A stretch of 64,000 nucleotides of DNA from Isoetes taiwanensis (lineage: Eukaryota > Streptophyta > Lycopodiopsida > Isoetales > Isoetaceae). The DNA is taken from positions 64,001 to 128,000 of the forward strand of contig JAJEKV010000145.1 of NCBI GenBank assembly GCA_021234155.1, read 5' to 3'. A model generated the notes under the pieces. It did no database searches, was not told the DNA's origin, and worked only from the letters and a program-made list of their open reading frames with translations. Position numbers and translations under genes: made by a program. Shown here piece after piece: positions 49,826 to 61,096 of the stretch (the first letter of the stretch is position 1; each line of letters starts with the position of its first letter).

Positions 49826-50487
49826 AAAAGCAGGTATCCAGTTTTGGCAGGCGGCGATCTATGATCTGTGATCTTTTGTCGCTTCTTTCTTTCCTGTACT
49901 TGCTTTCTTTATGAAGAGTTTTGCTATTGAAGGCCTTAAAGCTGAGGTTCGACAGTTCTTTGTGAATATTTTTATATTTTCTTGTAAGCTTTCAGTTTTA
50001 CATTATGCTTTCGACCTCTGGCCATGAAGGATTTACTCGTTCTTCTTCACATCTTCCTCCTCCAGATAACGACATCTTTACTGCAGAGCAGAGCCAGGGC
50101 ATTGAAGCTACTCCTGTTTCCCCCTTTCCAACTCCTCCGCAAACAGGTCCGGCAGTTCTTTAAGAAGATTTTCATCTTTTGTGTAACCTTTTCCAATCTG
50201 TTGCTAGGCTATGGTTTCACTGGGGTCCAATTCCCTAGCTAGTAAATAGAGCTGTAAATTAATCAAGAAACTAGAATGCTGAATAAAAGGCAGAATGCAA
50301 GTAATGCAAGTAAGACCTTGGAATGCAACTAATTGAACAATTTCGGGAAAGAATGTTACAAATGTGTCATTCTTGGATTTGGACGAAATTTTCAGAATGA
50401 AACTACACGAACTTTACGTTGACATGAAGCACTCCATGTCAAAACGCCTCATGTGACCCCTGTTAAAAGACGTATTGACGTCTAAGT
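49826..50487. other. Intergenic, nothing assignable
   Basis: Short plus-strand frames only (for example 50,024-50,242), no family resemblance. Confidence 0.4.
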
Positions 50488-51760
50488 GAAGGAAGGAAGG
50501 AAGGAAGGAAGGAAGGTTCTTTTATCGTCCGCGGAGGTCAATCGGCCTATGGGACCCAAATTACACGGGTGCAGCAAGCCCGTTGCTACCCGTGATAAAA
50601 CCCCTTAACGAGGGGAAAACCGTCAAGAAGAACAAGGTTTGCCGGGTACCGGGGACAAAATACATAATATATAATGAATTCCCGCACTGTAGGCGGTGGG
50701 AGAGGTGAGTCCGCTAGATCCAAAAACCTCCCGAAGGTAGGGAGCCAAGGGATCGAACCCGATTTGCGTCTTGAGTAGCTCGTCGGTAAAGGGCAGACTG
50801 TGTCGCACCAAGAGAACGTTACAGCCTCGAATCTTTACTATAGGCCGGACAGCCGGAAGGCATGGCTTTCATCCTCAACAACCCCCAAATGCAACACCGA
50901 CAAAGTCCGGCCCCGGGCGTGGCTCTCCAACCCATCGAAAATCGCCTCAAGCCGAAGATGGTGGGCCCTCGCTTGAATGGACGCCGATGATCCCGCACTT
51001 CTTCATGTGCAACCGAGAACGCAGTAGAGCTATGGGCCTCGAACTAGGGTGGGTTTATGTGTGTCGCTTGTAGTGTGCCATCTTTACATGTTCCAGAGCA
51101 TGGTGGTCCCGTCGAGCTTCCCCAGAAAACAAGAGTCCAAGTACCCCTCGACCTATCCCGCCGGGCGCTCAGGCACTCGACGCATCTCTATAAAAAGTCT
51201 TACGCCCCCAATACAAACATCAATGCGGGCTCTCTTGTCCTTCCAACAAGCTCCTCGAGTCGCTAGGGCTCATCGCCACAAATACAGAAGCCAGAGCGCG
51301 GGAGTTTAGCATCGCCCATGCCGGGCGCCTTTCCGAAATAAACAATGTGTCTATCGAGGGTCGCATGCTGCAGGAGCATGAATCCTCGCCTCTCCCGCAA
51401 CAAGATCCGATATGGAACCGAGGACTTGACCCCGCGCTTTCAAGGCCAAAAAATGCCTTCTGGACCTGCTCTAAGTCGTTCCAAGTCGCCAAAGACACCA
51501 TTGGGCCCCAACATCTCGCCCTCATATAGAAGAACTGCCCACCGCGTTCTCGAATAAATGTGACTGGTGGCCCTACCATACTGACTACCGCCTCAATGAC
51601 TATTGTTTTGCATTATGTCTATAGCCTTTCCAACCTCAAGGGTCACCCGGCGAATGGATGCATCCCAATACATTGAGGACGGAAATTCCCCTGTGCCCTT
51701 GTAGCTGGGTGTGACCTCTACCATCTGCCCCTCGTAAGGTCAGCATCGTCATGTGACCTT
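50488..51760 (-). mobile_element. LINE D1: 5'-truncated LINE with (TTCC)7 tail
   Basis: GC-rich minus-strand element. 5' end inside the RT palm near 51,760 (a DDADLTRGADG-like remnant of the YADD region), then a thumb piece (51,579-51,220: SLATWNDLEQVQKAFFGLE, the counterpart of LELWQKIEKVQKKFL in LINE A), a C-terminal piece (50,811-50,623), and a 3' UTR with GGGTCCCATAGGCCGATTGA and CCTCCGCGGACGATAAAAG before (TTCC)n at 50,488-50,516. The 3' UTR has a possible stem CACGGGTAGCA / TGCTGCACCCGTG. Frame breaks throughout. Confidence 0.7.
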
Positions 51761-52858
51761 ACTTTTAGTTGGCAATAACAAAGCTGGGTCCATTGTTTGT
51801 GATCCTAGGTATTGTAACACTTCTTAAGGTTGCAAATTGGTTATTTTTTTAGTCGTAGTAGGTGGAAATTCCTGGAGTTTTCGCTAATTGTTTAAAATAG
51901 GTAATTTTGGGGCTTGTGGTTTCTAGCGCGCCTCTTAGAACGCCACCACAACACTGTTAACACTGAATAACTATGAATGATTTTATTATCATATCAGACA
52001 ATTACAAATAATATTCAAACTGTACACTCTTATTGTCAAACTGTTACAAAAGGTGCAAGGTTTGCAAAAATGCCCCTGCCGCCATAACCTGCATAGTTTG
52101 TGCTCCCTACCTTGCATTTTTCTCTAGATCAAGTGCAGGTAGTAGAGATGAAGAGAAGATAATGTTAGACACTAGGAGATAGATCGGCCCTGTAGTAGAG
52201 TAAAAAGGGGCAAACTTCAAGAACTTCCCATCTATTCCAGAGTTCATTCTCGCTGTTCTAAGCAAGATATCTAGATTACTATCTTCTGATTACTTCGACC
52301 AAGAAATTGAACGCAAAGGGTCAAAATGAAGGCAGATTGATGCCCTAAATAGCTCAAGTTTTGCAACATTGATGAATGTAGAACAAAGTCGAACAGAAAA
52401 AAGGAATGATTCTTTGTGGAGATTATGCAGCAAGCTAGGCCGTAAAGGCTATAGTATGACCTGTAACAAGAAGAAAACAAGCCTTGCATCAGCTAAGTAG
52501 AAAAAGAAAGAGAAGCTGGTAAGGACCTCAAAACTTCCAAATTGCTGGAAGGAAAAACACGATTGAAGCAAAGTAGAGCTGCTGATGCCGATTATCCCCA
52601 AAGTTAAGAAACATGCATGTGTGATCCATTATCTAATTCAGCTATATCTGGCATCAAATTCCATTTCCGCCACATCTGCAGCTCAGCAGGATTTGGTAAT
52701 GTCTAACATGGAAAAAAAATTATGCAAATCCAAAAAAGACTCAATATACAAACAACTCCATGCTCCAGGACCTCAGAAACCATCACATCTGCTCAAGGGC
52801 CTCGACGATCTGAGAGATCGCCATCGCCAAACCTCCAAAGCTCCTCCATAGTCACGGG
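51761..52858. other. AT-rich spacer between LINE D1 and LINE D2
   Basis: Base composition drops back to the AT-rich background. Plus frame 52,585-52,851 (88 codons) is unassigned and may be chance. No repeats noticed. Confidence 0.4.
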
Positions 52859-55420
52859 TTGGCCCCCCCCGGGGGGGAGGGAAGAAGAAAAGAGAAGAGA
52901 AATGGGACGCACAAAATTTCCACCTACTGGTGGCTTACGGCGCCGCTGCCGGTTTCTCGCCAAAAACTTCGAAAACTAGGTGGTTCCCTAGCACATTATC
53001 CTTACCCACACTTCAAGAGCAATCGCTTTCCGACTCACCGCTCCGACGATTGCGAAAAAGATGCTTTGGGAGAGATCTCCCACCGCGAACTCCTGCACTA
53101 CCACCTTCTCCCACAAATGCATGGTTTGATGATGAGTGCTCTGAGCTCAAATGCACACTCCAAGAAGTCATCGATACCATCTCCCCCCCGCAGCCGCCGG
53201 GTCAAGACCGCTCCTTTCTCAAGAACAAGAAGGCCACATACCTCGCCCAGAGCATCGGTAGAATGTGATGTTTGGTCTCCTGACCGCACCCCAAGACATT
53301 CTGGAGAAAGGTCTTGAGCAAGCCTGCACAGCCCACAGGGAACATCACCTCTGAGCAATGGGTACAGTATTTGCAATGCCTATAATGACCGGGGGGGCCG
53401 AGCACCACCCTCCACAGATAGGCATGGCTCGCTATTACAGAGGGGGATGTCATCATGGGCCTACGGCCTAGCTAATGGGAAGGCAGCAGATTTAGATGGC
53501 ATGCAAAAAGTGAGAACTTCAAATGGGCTGGGCCTCCACCGGTGCCTGTCCTCACGGGCGTTGTTCAATAAAGCATTAAGCGAAGGCTTCCTTTACGCAA
53601 TGGACCACTAGCAAAGTAGTGTCCATATACAAAGCGGGGACCCTCAATGCCCGCCAACTACCGCACTATTATGGTCACTCTCTTTGCAAAACCGCTATCG
53701 GCATCCTTGAGCGCCGACAATATGGGCAAGAGGAAAACGGAGGTGCGAGCCTTTACACGCGTGTTTTCGCCCAGACATTCCACCATTGATCATAACGCGC
53801 ATTAGATTGAGGATAGCACGAATCGCCGTGAACCTCGTACTATTGTTTCGTGGATTTTGCAAAGCATTCGACCACGCATCTCCGCAACAAGCTATGGTAC
53901 GTTTGCGGTAGCCGGGGACCCCCGACTTGCGAGAATGCGCGGATATAAAATGACGAGGCATGCTCGGGCCGTATCACATCGGCAGCGACGGCCGATGATC
54001 GAGCATTGAGTGCGCCGGGGTTGCCCTCCCCCCACACTCTTTGGCCTATACATTGATCGGTTGGAAGATTGGCTCTCGGAGCATGGAGGTGCGGGACACA
54101 TCTCATGCATCACACAATCCAGGCAACTCATATATGTTGACGATGTCAACCTCATGGTCTATACTCGGAGGACATGCAACGCCACCGGATGCTCTTGACA
54201 CTTTTGCCAATTCAATCGGCATGCGAGTTAACTTGGCCAAAACTAGGGTGCCGCTAGTTGCATCATCCCGTCGCCCAAGGCTTCCCACATTCACTTACCA
54301 GGCAAGAGGTAAGGTTGAAAGCACTATATGCCATGCGTAACAACAGCCACAAGGCAGAGTTGTATGCCCTGGGCCACCAAATACATTTGTTTTGGCCTTG
54401 GTTGAGCCGGTCCTTTTGTATGGGGCGTATGTGGGGTCCTTGTGGATATCCCTCAACACCGAATGACCTCGAGCAGGTGCGTAGGCCTTCTTGGCATGGG
54501 CCCCAGGGGTGAAGTCCACGGCCCGCACAAGATCCTACTCCAGAGATGTGGCTTTCTACCTCTTCAACGGGCCGCATTGGAACGCCATATCATTTACTTC
54601 CAAAAGGTGGTCGCTATGGCCGATACACGCTTGCCCCACCTTTGCTTTGCCACGACGATGGGTCCCCAACGCCTCGGAATCCTCGGAAAGCATTGGCAAG
54701 CTCGCTGGTTCCCACGCTTAGGGTGTGCAGCAAAACGATGCGCCTAGGTCGACAAAGAAAGATCATGGGCACTTAAACCGCATCTAGATGCTACTTCTTC
54801 GGCAAGCCTGGATGCAGAGGCTCTCACGCGACGTTAAGCCGGCACACTATCGCCAAAGAAGTCAATTCTAGGCTCACAAGAGGCCCACACCAAGCATTTG
54901 TACACCCAAATTTTATGAAGAAGCGCAGACTTATAGTTTCCATTCAAGACGGGTGCACATCGCCTCCGTGATTGAAACAGTATGCTGGGCTCTGAAGCAC
55001 GAGCAAAGGCTTTGCCAAGCAGTTGCCACCCGTAGGCGATGAATGTCATGCCCTCCGACCGCCCAAAGATTTGCCCATATCCGGAAGCGATATATTCGAC
55101 ATTAGTGCCCGCCAGCCGTTGCATCGCTTATTGACTACGGCGCCATGGGTTTGTTGGGGTCATACCCCCTCAGAGGTTATAGATGCACCGGACTCGCTTT
55201 GTGTCCTACGGGGCGGTATTGAACTCTCCTATGCAATTGTATGCGGTGTGCCAAGATGCTTATTATTTTTGCTAAGGTTTTTCCTCGAAAACCCTTCGGG
55301 GCGGGGGTTTTTTAATCCTGTCAGTAATACGCTTGCTGCTCTCTTTTTGTTTGGGTCCCATAGGCCAATCAATTGGTCTCCATGGACGCTAAAAAATTCT
55401 ATTCTATTCTATTCTATTCT
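52859..55420 (+). mobile_element. LINE D2: degenerate LINE with (ATTCT)5 tail
   Basis: GC-rich plus-strand element (5' border uncertain, 52,860-53,000). Pieces in order: linker NAWFDDECSELKCTLQEVID (~53,117); an RT finger remnant near 53,630 (YKAG, then an NYRTIMV-like motif after a frame change); GLYIDRLEDWLSEHGGAG and YVDDVNLMVYTRR (~54,030-54,170), equivalent to FIDELEEW and YADDVVLIAR; MRVNLAKTRV; thumb and C-terminal remnants to ~54,750; a 3' UTR with AAAACCC facing GGGTTTT around TTCG (55,276 on), GGGTCCCATAGG, TTGGTCTCCATGGACG, then (ATTCT)5 at 55,396-55,420. Many stops and frameshifts. Confidence 0.75.
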
Positions 55421-55917
55421 TATGCTTAGAGAGAACATTTTAAGTTATAGGATGTATTCTTGTTGAAGTTCAAGAATCTGATCTATATTATAGCCATGGC
55501 TAATAACATGTTCGCCTTCACATTGCCAGCTCAAATTCCTTATAGATTTTACCACTTTATTTTATGGAAAAATAACCTACACATTTGATAAGGTTCGGGA
55601 ATGATTTTTTTTTTAATCTAGACTTTTATATTTGGCATGGTAATACCTATGGATGAGTGCTAATATTAAATCTTCCCCAAAACCCTCTAGATCTAGTCCA
55701 AAGCTCCGTGGGGGTTAAGGTTGATTTTACCAAGTGTTAGTGAGGGTTCCTACACTCCATATATTTCACTAACGTAAACATCAAATATTTTTATTAGGGT
55801 TTATGAAAAAGGTAAGTCTCGGGAACTTCAGTCCTGATTAAAGAAGATGGCTAGTCTTTGACAAGCAATTAAGTCCTTGTGCTCTACATAGAATTTTCCC
55901 ATCAAATATTAGGTATG
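55421..55917. other. Intergenic, nothing assignable
   Basis: AT-rich, no recognisable frames. Confidence 0.4.
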
Positions 55918-56250
55918 GAAAATTCGTCGGATGGTTATTCCAGCTCAAATAGCTCCAGCAATGGCAATGAGAGCTTATTTCAACTAAATAGAGCAATGCT
56001 GGATATGCAAATAGGAAAAATCCAAACTTTAATCGCATGCAGTCTACATATTATAAAGGGAACAATCCCGACGAACAATCTGTGCCAAAAACTCAACTGG
56101 ACAAAGATCTATCACAAGACGAGGATGACTTTCAGGTAAAATTAATTTGTTTCACATTCTAAAACGCTAAGAACCTACCCGGATAAAAGGGCTTTCTTCA
56201 CATTTTCCTTAAGAAAAAGGAGGACCATGGGTGATAATATTATTAAATTA
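55918..56250 (+). pseudogene. Exon-like duplicated block, copy 1 (Asn/Ser-rich)
   Basis: Direct copy of 57,195-57,635. It opens in one frame as MENSSDGYSSSNSSSNGNES, then aligns with copy 2 through AATGCTGGATATGCAAA to CAAGACGAGGATGACTTTCA, followed by a splice-like CAG/GTAAAATT border. It lacks the ~90 nt of copy 2 between AACTAAATAGAG and GCAATGCTGG, so its frame is disturbed. Family unknown. Confidence 0.45.
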
Positions 56251-56429
56251 AAGGGGGCTAGTAAGACTATTGTCTGGGCTAGCTTGTTCAGGGTTTTTTT
56301 TAGACACTTCATTTCATTGGTTATACCAATGAGGCATCTTCCCCATGCTGGATTCATTTTGAGCAAAAAAAAACTTTTGTATCTTTCAGTATAATTATTA
56401 TTTGAATACTAAGAAGTTGAAATTAGTTT

Positions 56430-57159
56430 CAGGATAATGATGATACCCAAACAGAGGTTGAATTCATTCCACCAGTTTGGAACGAAGAGTTATAAAACTT
56501 GGATATGATAAAAGTTATATTAATTGTCCCAACCAAGCGGTGCAGACACTTTTATGCTGCATTAAAAATCCGAATGTTCACTTGGAGAGGGAAGCAGTCA
56601 GGAAAACCTGAACAACTGTCAGCCATTTCCCATCTGGGGTTTAGCTCATGGATGGAAATCGTACCTGAGATGAACAAAATTGGTTCAAAATGGGATGCTG
56701 CAGTCAAATTTATCGACACAATATATGAAGAGCTGCCAAGCAAAATATATAAATGGACCATGGAAGAGGATCTAGCAAAAGCAAAGTTCTTCACTGCCAT
56801 ACCAGCATTGGAAAAAGCTAATAAAATAAAAAAAATCATGTCCAGGCAATGTGACTGCCAATGCAGGATTGATGCACAATCAGGAACAAAGCAATGATAA
56901 TGACCCTTTTGGGGAGTCATTATTATCTGAAGGACAAAAAAACCATGATGGCCAACAATTAAGCAATAAAGAGGAGGGAGATAAAGAGTTTACCTTCACT
57001 TTGCACAACTGTCAATTGTTTCCAGTTATACCTGAAAGACTAGTGGAGGGCCATGCACTTTTTGTAAATCAGGGTATCTGGAGAATTAAGAACTTCAGAG
57101 CATTAGCCCCCATCAGCAGAGATGCTTGGATTATGTTAGGCAAAATTACACCTGAATAG
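56430..57159 (+). pseudogene. Coding-like region of unknown family between the duplicated blocks
   Basis: A splice-like acceptor near 56,431 leads into DNDDTQTEVEFIPPVWNEEL, which stops. A 90-codon open piece follows (to 56,897: WDAAVKFIDTIYEELPSKIY, KWTMEEDLAKAKFFTAIPAL, then CDCQCRIDAQ). A second frame (56,851-57,159) has KEFTFTLHNCQLFPVIPERL, then WRIKNFRALAPISRDAWIML. The pieces are amphipathic and compositionally protein-like. I recognise no domain; this could be a plant-specific gene or a captured fragment. Confidence 0.35.
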
Positions 57160-57194
57160 GAGAGTTATGCAAAAAAATGCAGCAGAAAAGGTAT

Positions 57195-57635
57195 GGGAAA
57201 ATGGTCGAATGGTTAATCCAGCTCAAGTAACTCCAGCGATGGTAATGAGCGCTTATTTGAACTAAATAGAGAATGTGATTGTTGTGAACACTCAGTCAGA
57301 TTGAAAGCTTTACAAATGGATATGAGAGGCCATGGCAGAGGTTTTGATACTAAGAGAGCATACGATGGCAATGCTGGATATGCAAACAGGAAAAATCCAA
57401 ACTATAATCGTAGGCAGTCTACATGTTATAAAGGGAACAATCCCGACGAACAATCTGTGCCAGAAACTCAACTGGACGAAGGTCTATCATAAGACGAAGA
57501 TGACTTTCAGGTAAGATTAATTTGTTTCACATTCTAAAACATTAAGAACCTACCCGAGTAAAAGGGCTTTCTTCCCATTTTTCTTAAGAAAAGGGAGGAC
57601 CATAGGTGATAATATTGTTAAATTAAAGGTCATGA
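57195..57635 (+). pseudogene. Exon-like duplicated block, copy 2 (basic, Asn/Arg-rich)
   Basis: The fuller copy. Frame: SSDGNERLFELNRECDCCEH, then SVRLKALQMDMRGHGRGFDT, KRAYDGNAGYANRKNPNYNR, RQSTCYKGNNPDEQSVPETQ, LDEGLS, one stop (TAA where copy 1 has CAA), then DEDDFQ and a splice-like CAG/GTAAGATT border. The downstream 120 nt also match copy 1. The single stop suggests recent inactivation. Confidence 0.45.
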
Positions 57636-59142
57636 ATCACATCTGTATTGTTGTTTATGACTACATGTTCAGTTAATCAAGGTTGATTACTGTAAGTATA
57701 TCTTCTCTTTACACGTAAGTAAATGGCAAGGTCTGGCAGCCATCTATTTCGATTTGTGTTTCCAATTTATTACCTAGGATGTAAACCATCTGTTTGATCT
57801 GTATTCTTATAAAAGCTTTTACTAATCAAGGGCAAAGGAGGGCAATGGGTGAAAGACGAAGAGCCATGAAACACCCTTTGTACCTTTTGGCCCTTGCTTC
57901 ATTACCAGGTCTACTGCTAATGTTGGCATGATTGGCTGCAGATACGTAGTGTTTCATCTACTATTATCTTTTTTTGCTGTTATGAGGTGTTTTAGCTAGA
58001 TGGAGTGTGAAGATCAAACAAAATCAAAGGATATCTTGACAAGAACTGTGGCATTTTGCAACTATGGACAAAGTTCCAGGAGGTTTTGTGTAAACCATAG
58101 TCTATGTATCTTTCAGAAACGTAGTCATAGTATTCAGACAAGTTTGTTATACACTGAAGTATTGCCAGCAATTGTGTCTTGTATTTGCTGTATATGATAA
58201 CAAATTTCGTATTTCTTAAAGTCTACTATATGCTGAGACAAGGTTAAACTTTTTCCAATGGTAAAATCATAGGTTGGCATAAGTAAGAATAGGTGGTCAG
58301 CATTATAATGTTCTGAGAGCTTTGCAAACAGGGCTTTCTGGCTTCCTCTTCAAACAAAGATCACAACCAAATACTCTACAAACAAAGCTAATAGAGGTCA
58401 ATAACAGTGCTCTTGGGATCCTCTTTCGTTGTTTCTAGAATAAGAAGCAGACTGAAGAATGGCATTTTTGTAGCAGAAGACGCTTGGATTATGGCAGAAG
58501 AATGCAAAGATCTATGGCAGAACTCTTAGCAGCTGGAAGCAACATTCTTTGCAATATGCTTTTCTTAGATTACTGCAGAAGAATGCAAAGCTTTTGGTAT
58601 ACTATATAGCGATGGGGTATACTATATAGCGAGAATGGCAAAATACTGTAAGGTTTGAACCAAGTATACCTAATGGTGTTAATTTGTACATGTTTCTAAA
58701 AGTTTCTACTATCCCAACATCAGTATTTAATCCTCTTCCATTCACTTGCTATTATGTCTATGAAGGCTATCCTACTTTAATGGCTTTGGCTTTTGTAATG
58801 ATATATAAACTTTTCAACCCCCAAAAAAAAGGAAAAAGAAGGTCGCCTATAAACAACCACATAGAGAAGCCAATAATCCAGAAAGCTGTATGTGGATGTT
58901 GGTCTGACATATCTTCTTTATTAAAATGGGATTGCATTGGTATTTGTGACTGGAACCCCGATGTGCAGACGCATGCGGCATTTTCTACCCCCTTGCGGGA
59001 CGCGAATTTTCAAATTCTTGCTTTCTTTTGGCCTTTGCCCTTTGTTTCTCTATCTCTATCTTTCTTCCAATGTGGGACAGCCAGCTCTAGGACAATCGTA
59101 TATGGGTAACAAGGCAATGTGAGAATAGAAGGAGGGACGTCA
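57636..59142. other. Mostly non-coding, short unassigned frames
   Basis: Repeats of GCTTGGATTATG and AGAATGCAAAG near 58,480-58,590 echo the GATGCTTGGATTATG at 57,120. A doubled GGTATACTATATAGCGA lies near 58,597-58,632. The plus frame 58,684-59,109 (141 codons) resembles nothing I know. Confidence 0.35.
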
Positions 59143-61096
59143 TATTGGGTTGTTGAACTTTAAATGCTATGGTAGCTTAGGGACTCATGAATCTCAGGAG
59201 CAAGTTTTCTTAAAGCATCATATTTTTTTTGTTCTCCAGGGCCATCGATGGAGCAGGTAAATGTTAAGACCCTAAATCGTCTTCATCTTATCTATTTATG
59301 TATTGTACAGAAGCTTGCCGACTTCTATTTTCCTCTCGCTTACATTTGGAGAAGCTTGAGGTTTTTATTTGCTGGAAAAAGAGCTCGGGTCATTCATTTG
59401 AAGCAGAGCATTGAAGCAGAGCAATTGAACACGTGAGTATAGTAGGCTTAGGCCCTTGGATTCTTTCCAATTTTTTGCTTTTCCTTGCTTGATATCTGTA
59501 TATCCAATCTGGCCCACATTTATTAAGTGTGACTTCTGAGGTCATTTATCTTGTAGACATGCTTTAGAGCCTTTCATTTAATGAGAGGATTGGTGCTTTA
59601 CTTCTACGGCATTGTTGGCCATTACAGATCTCTGTTGCTTCAGGAATACTGCTATTGAATATATTCGGCTTTGGTATGAACTGCAGCTCTATAATGTACT
59701 TCATACAAAACATGTTTTATCCATACCTTCCCTTGGTATATGTTGATCCGGAGTATAGAGTTGAAATGGGAGATGGAATAATGTTAAGCACAAAATGCAA
59801 ATAAGAATGGCAGATTTTGAGTTGTAATGCATTTTATTTCCAAAAGTTGTTCCTTCTTTGCGAGATTTTAGCAATATCTTAGTAAAGGATCTTAACAGAC
59901 AAGTTCTAAGATTGAAATTCATTGCATCATTTTTGTGGCATTGCTTAATTGTTATGTTAATTGCAAATTTGCTAAAGAGTAACCATGGATTCTCATCACG
60001 GTGTCTCGAGTTTGACAACCACTGCACATGGCATGATGGAAATGCCTCAGATTACTGGCCAAGGTATCTTTAATATCCATTGCACATGCATATTTTTGTT
60101 CCTGTGCATTTAGACTTTTATGATGTTAGTATGCAGTCTCTCTCAGATACCGGTCTGTTGTCCTAGGCTGCACCTATATCCACAAGATCATCTGCTGCTC
60201 TAATGCATGGAATAAATTACTAATCGTATATTTCTATTCAGCCATGATGGCTTTAGCTAAACTTGCCTGAAACTAGTCCCAAAACTTTCTGTGATTTAGC
60301 TAAACTCTTCAAATTTTTCCTCTCATACTTTCTAGCGTTTAGCTAAACTAATCCAAAATTCATCCCAAAAATTCTCGAGATGCAAGCAATGAAAAACATC
60401 AAACTAAAATTATTATACTTTTCTCAATTGTTTCCATTTACTTTAGTCATTTCTTGTGTGGAAACATGCTAATAAAATGCCAACTAGCTAAGTTTAGGCC
60501 TCAAATTATTCCATGGATGTTAGGTTAGAAATATTAATCATATATTTTCTTATTAGTTAGAATTATTTTAGCTAAACTAGCCCGAAACTCATTCCAATGT
60601 TTTCTATGGCGCTAAACGTTACAAATTTCCATACTCTTACTTTCTAGCATTTTGGCTATTTAAAGCGCTCAAATGTTGGGGTAGGCGCGAAAAAAGTTAA
60701 ACTACAATTATTATTTTTTCCATTTACTTTAGCCAACATTTTTTGAAAATGTCCTAAAAAATCGCCAAATTGCTAAATTTAGTCCTTAAATTATTCCATG
60801 CTCTAATGAGAATCTATTCAGATCACATATTTACCTCATCAATGCATAGATTAGGTACATAATGTATCATCATTTGCTTGCTAATGAGTTTCCACAAAAA
60901 TTAATAGATAAGCCAGCGAAGAATTACTCTTGACCAACGAATATGTAGCAAAATAACAGGAGGTCCCAGGGGGATTTGATATAGATATAATTTCTGAAAC
61001 TATAGACCATATTCCTAAAATAATTCAACGGGTTGTCATAAAAAAAACATTGATTTAAGATAAAAGATAATCACATTAGCTCGCTGGTTAGATTGG
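59143..61096 (+). repeat. Tandem triplication, unit 1 (1,954 bp), with exon-like segments
   Basis: First of three direct copies, each beginning TATTGGGTTGTTGAACTTTA. Exon-like pieces with splice-like borders: CCATCGATGGAGCAG / GTAAAT near 59,243-59,260; an open segment after TGTACAG (from 59,310) coding KLADFYFPLAYIWRSLRFLF and AGKRARVIHLKQSIEAEQLN, ending at a GTGAGT donor (~59,433); a segment after CTTCAG (59,643) coding NTAIEYIRLWYELQLYNVLH; and a segment ending CCAAG/GTATCT near 60,063. I recognise no domain. The second half is AT-rich with four TTTAGCTAAA palindromes (60,252, 60,295, 60,338, 60,567). Confidence 0.75.

Noticed and set aside
50740-50770. Perfect B-box-like GGTTCGATCCC on the minus strand suggesting a tRNA or SINE
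   Set aside because: No A box or cloverleaf; it lies in the C-terminal coding remnant of LINE D1 and is best explained as chance.
55270-55310. AAAACCC-TTCG...GGGTTTTTT looking like a rho-independent terminator
   Set aside because: The genome is clearly eukaryotic and the element recurs at three LINE 3' ends; it is part of the LINE 3' UTR.
59985-60066. RCLEFDNHCTWHDGN resembling the DHHC palmitoyltransferase core
   Set aside because: DNHC instead of DHHC, no cysteine-rich context upstream and no membrane helices; too weak to call.
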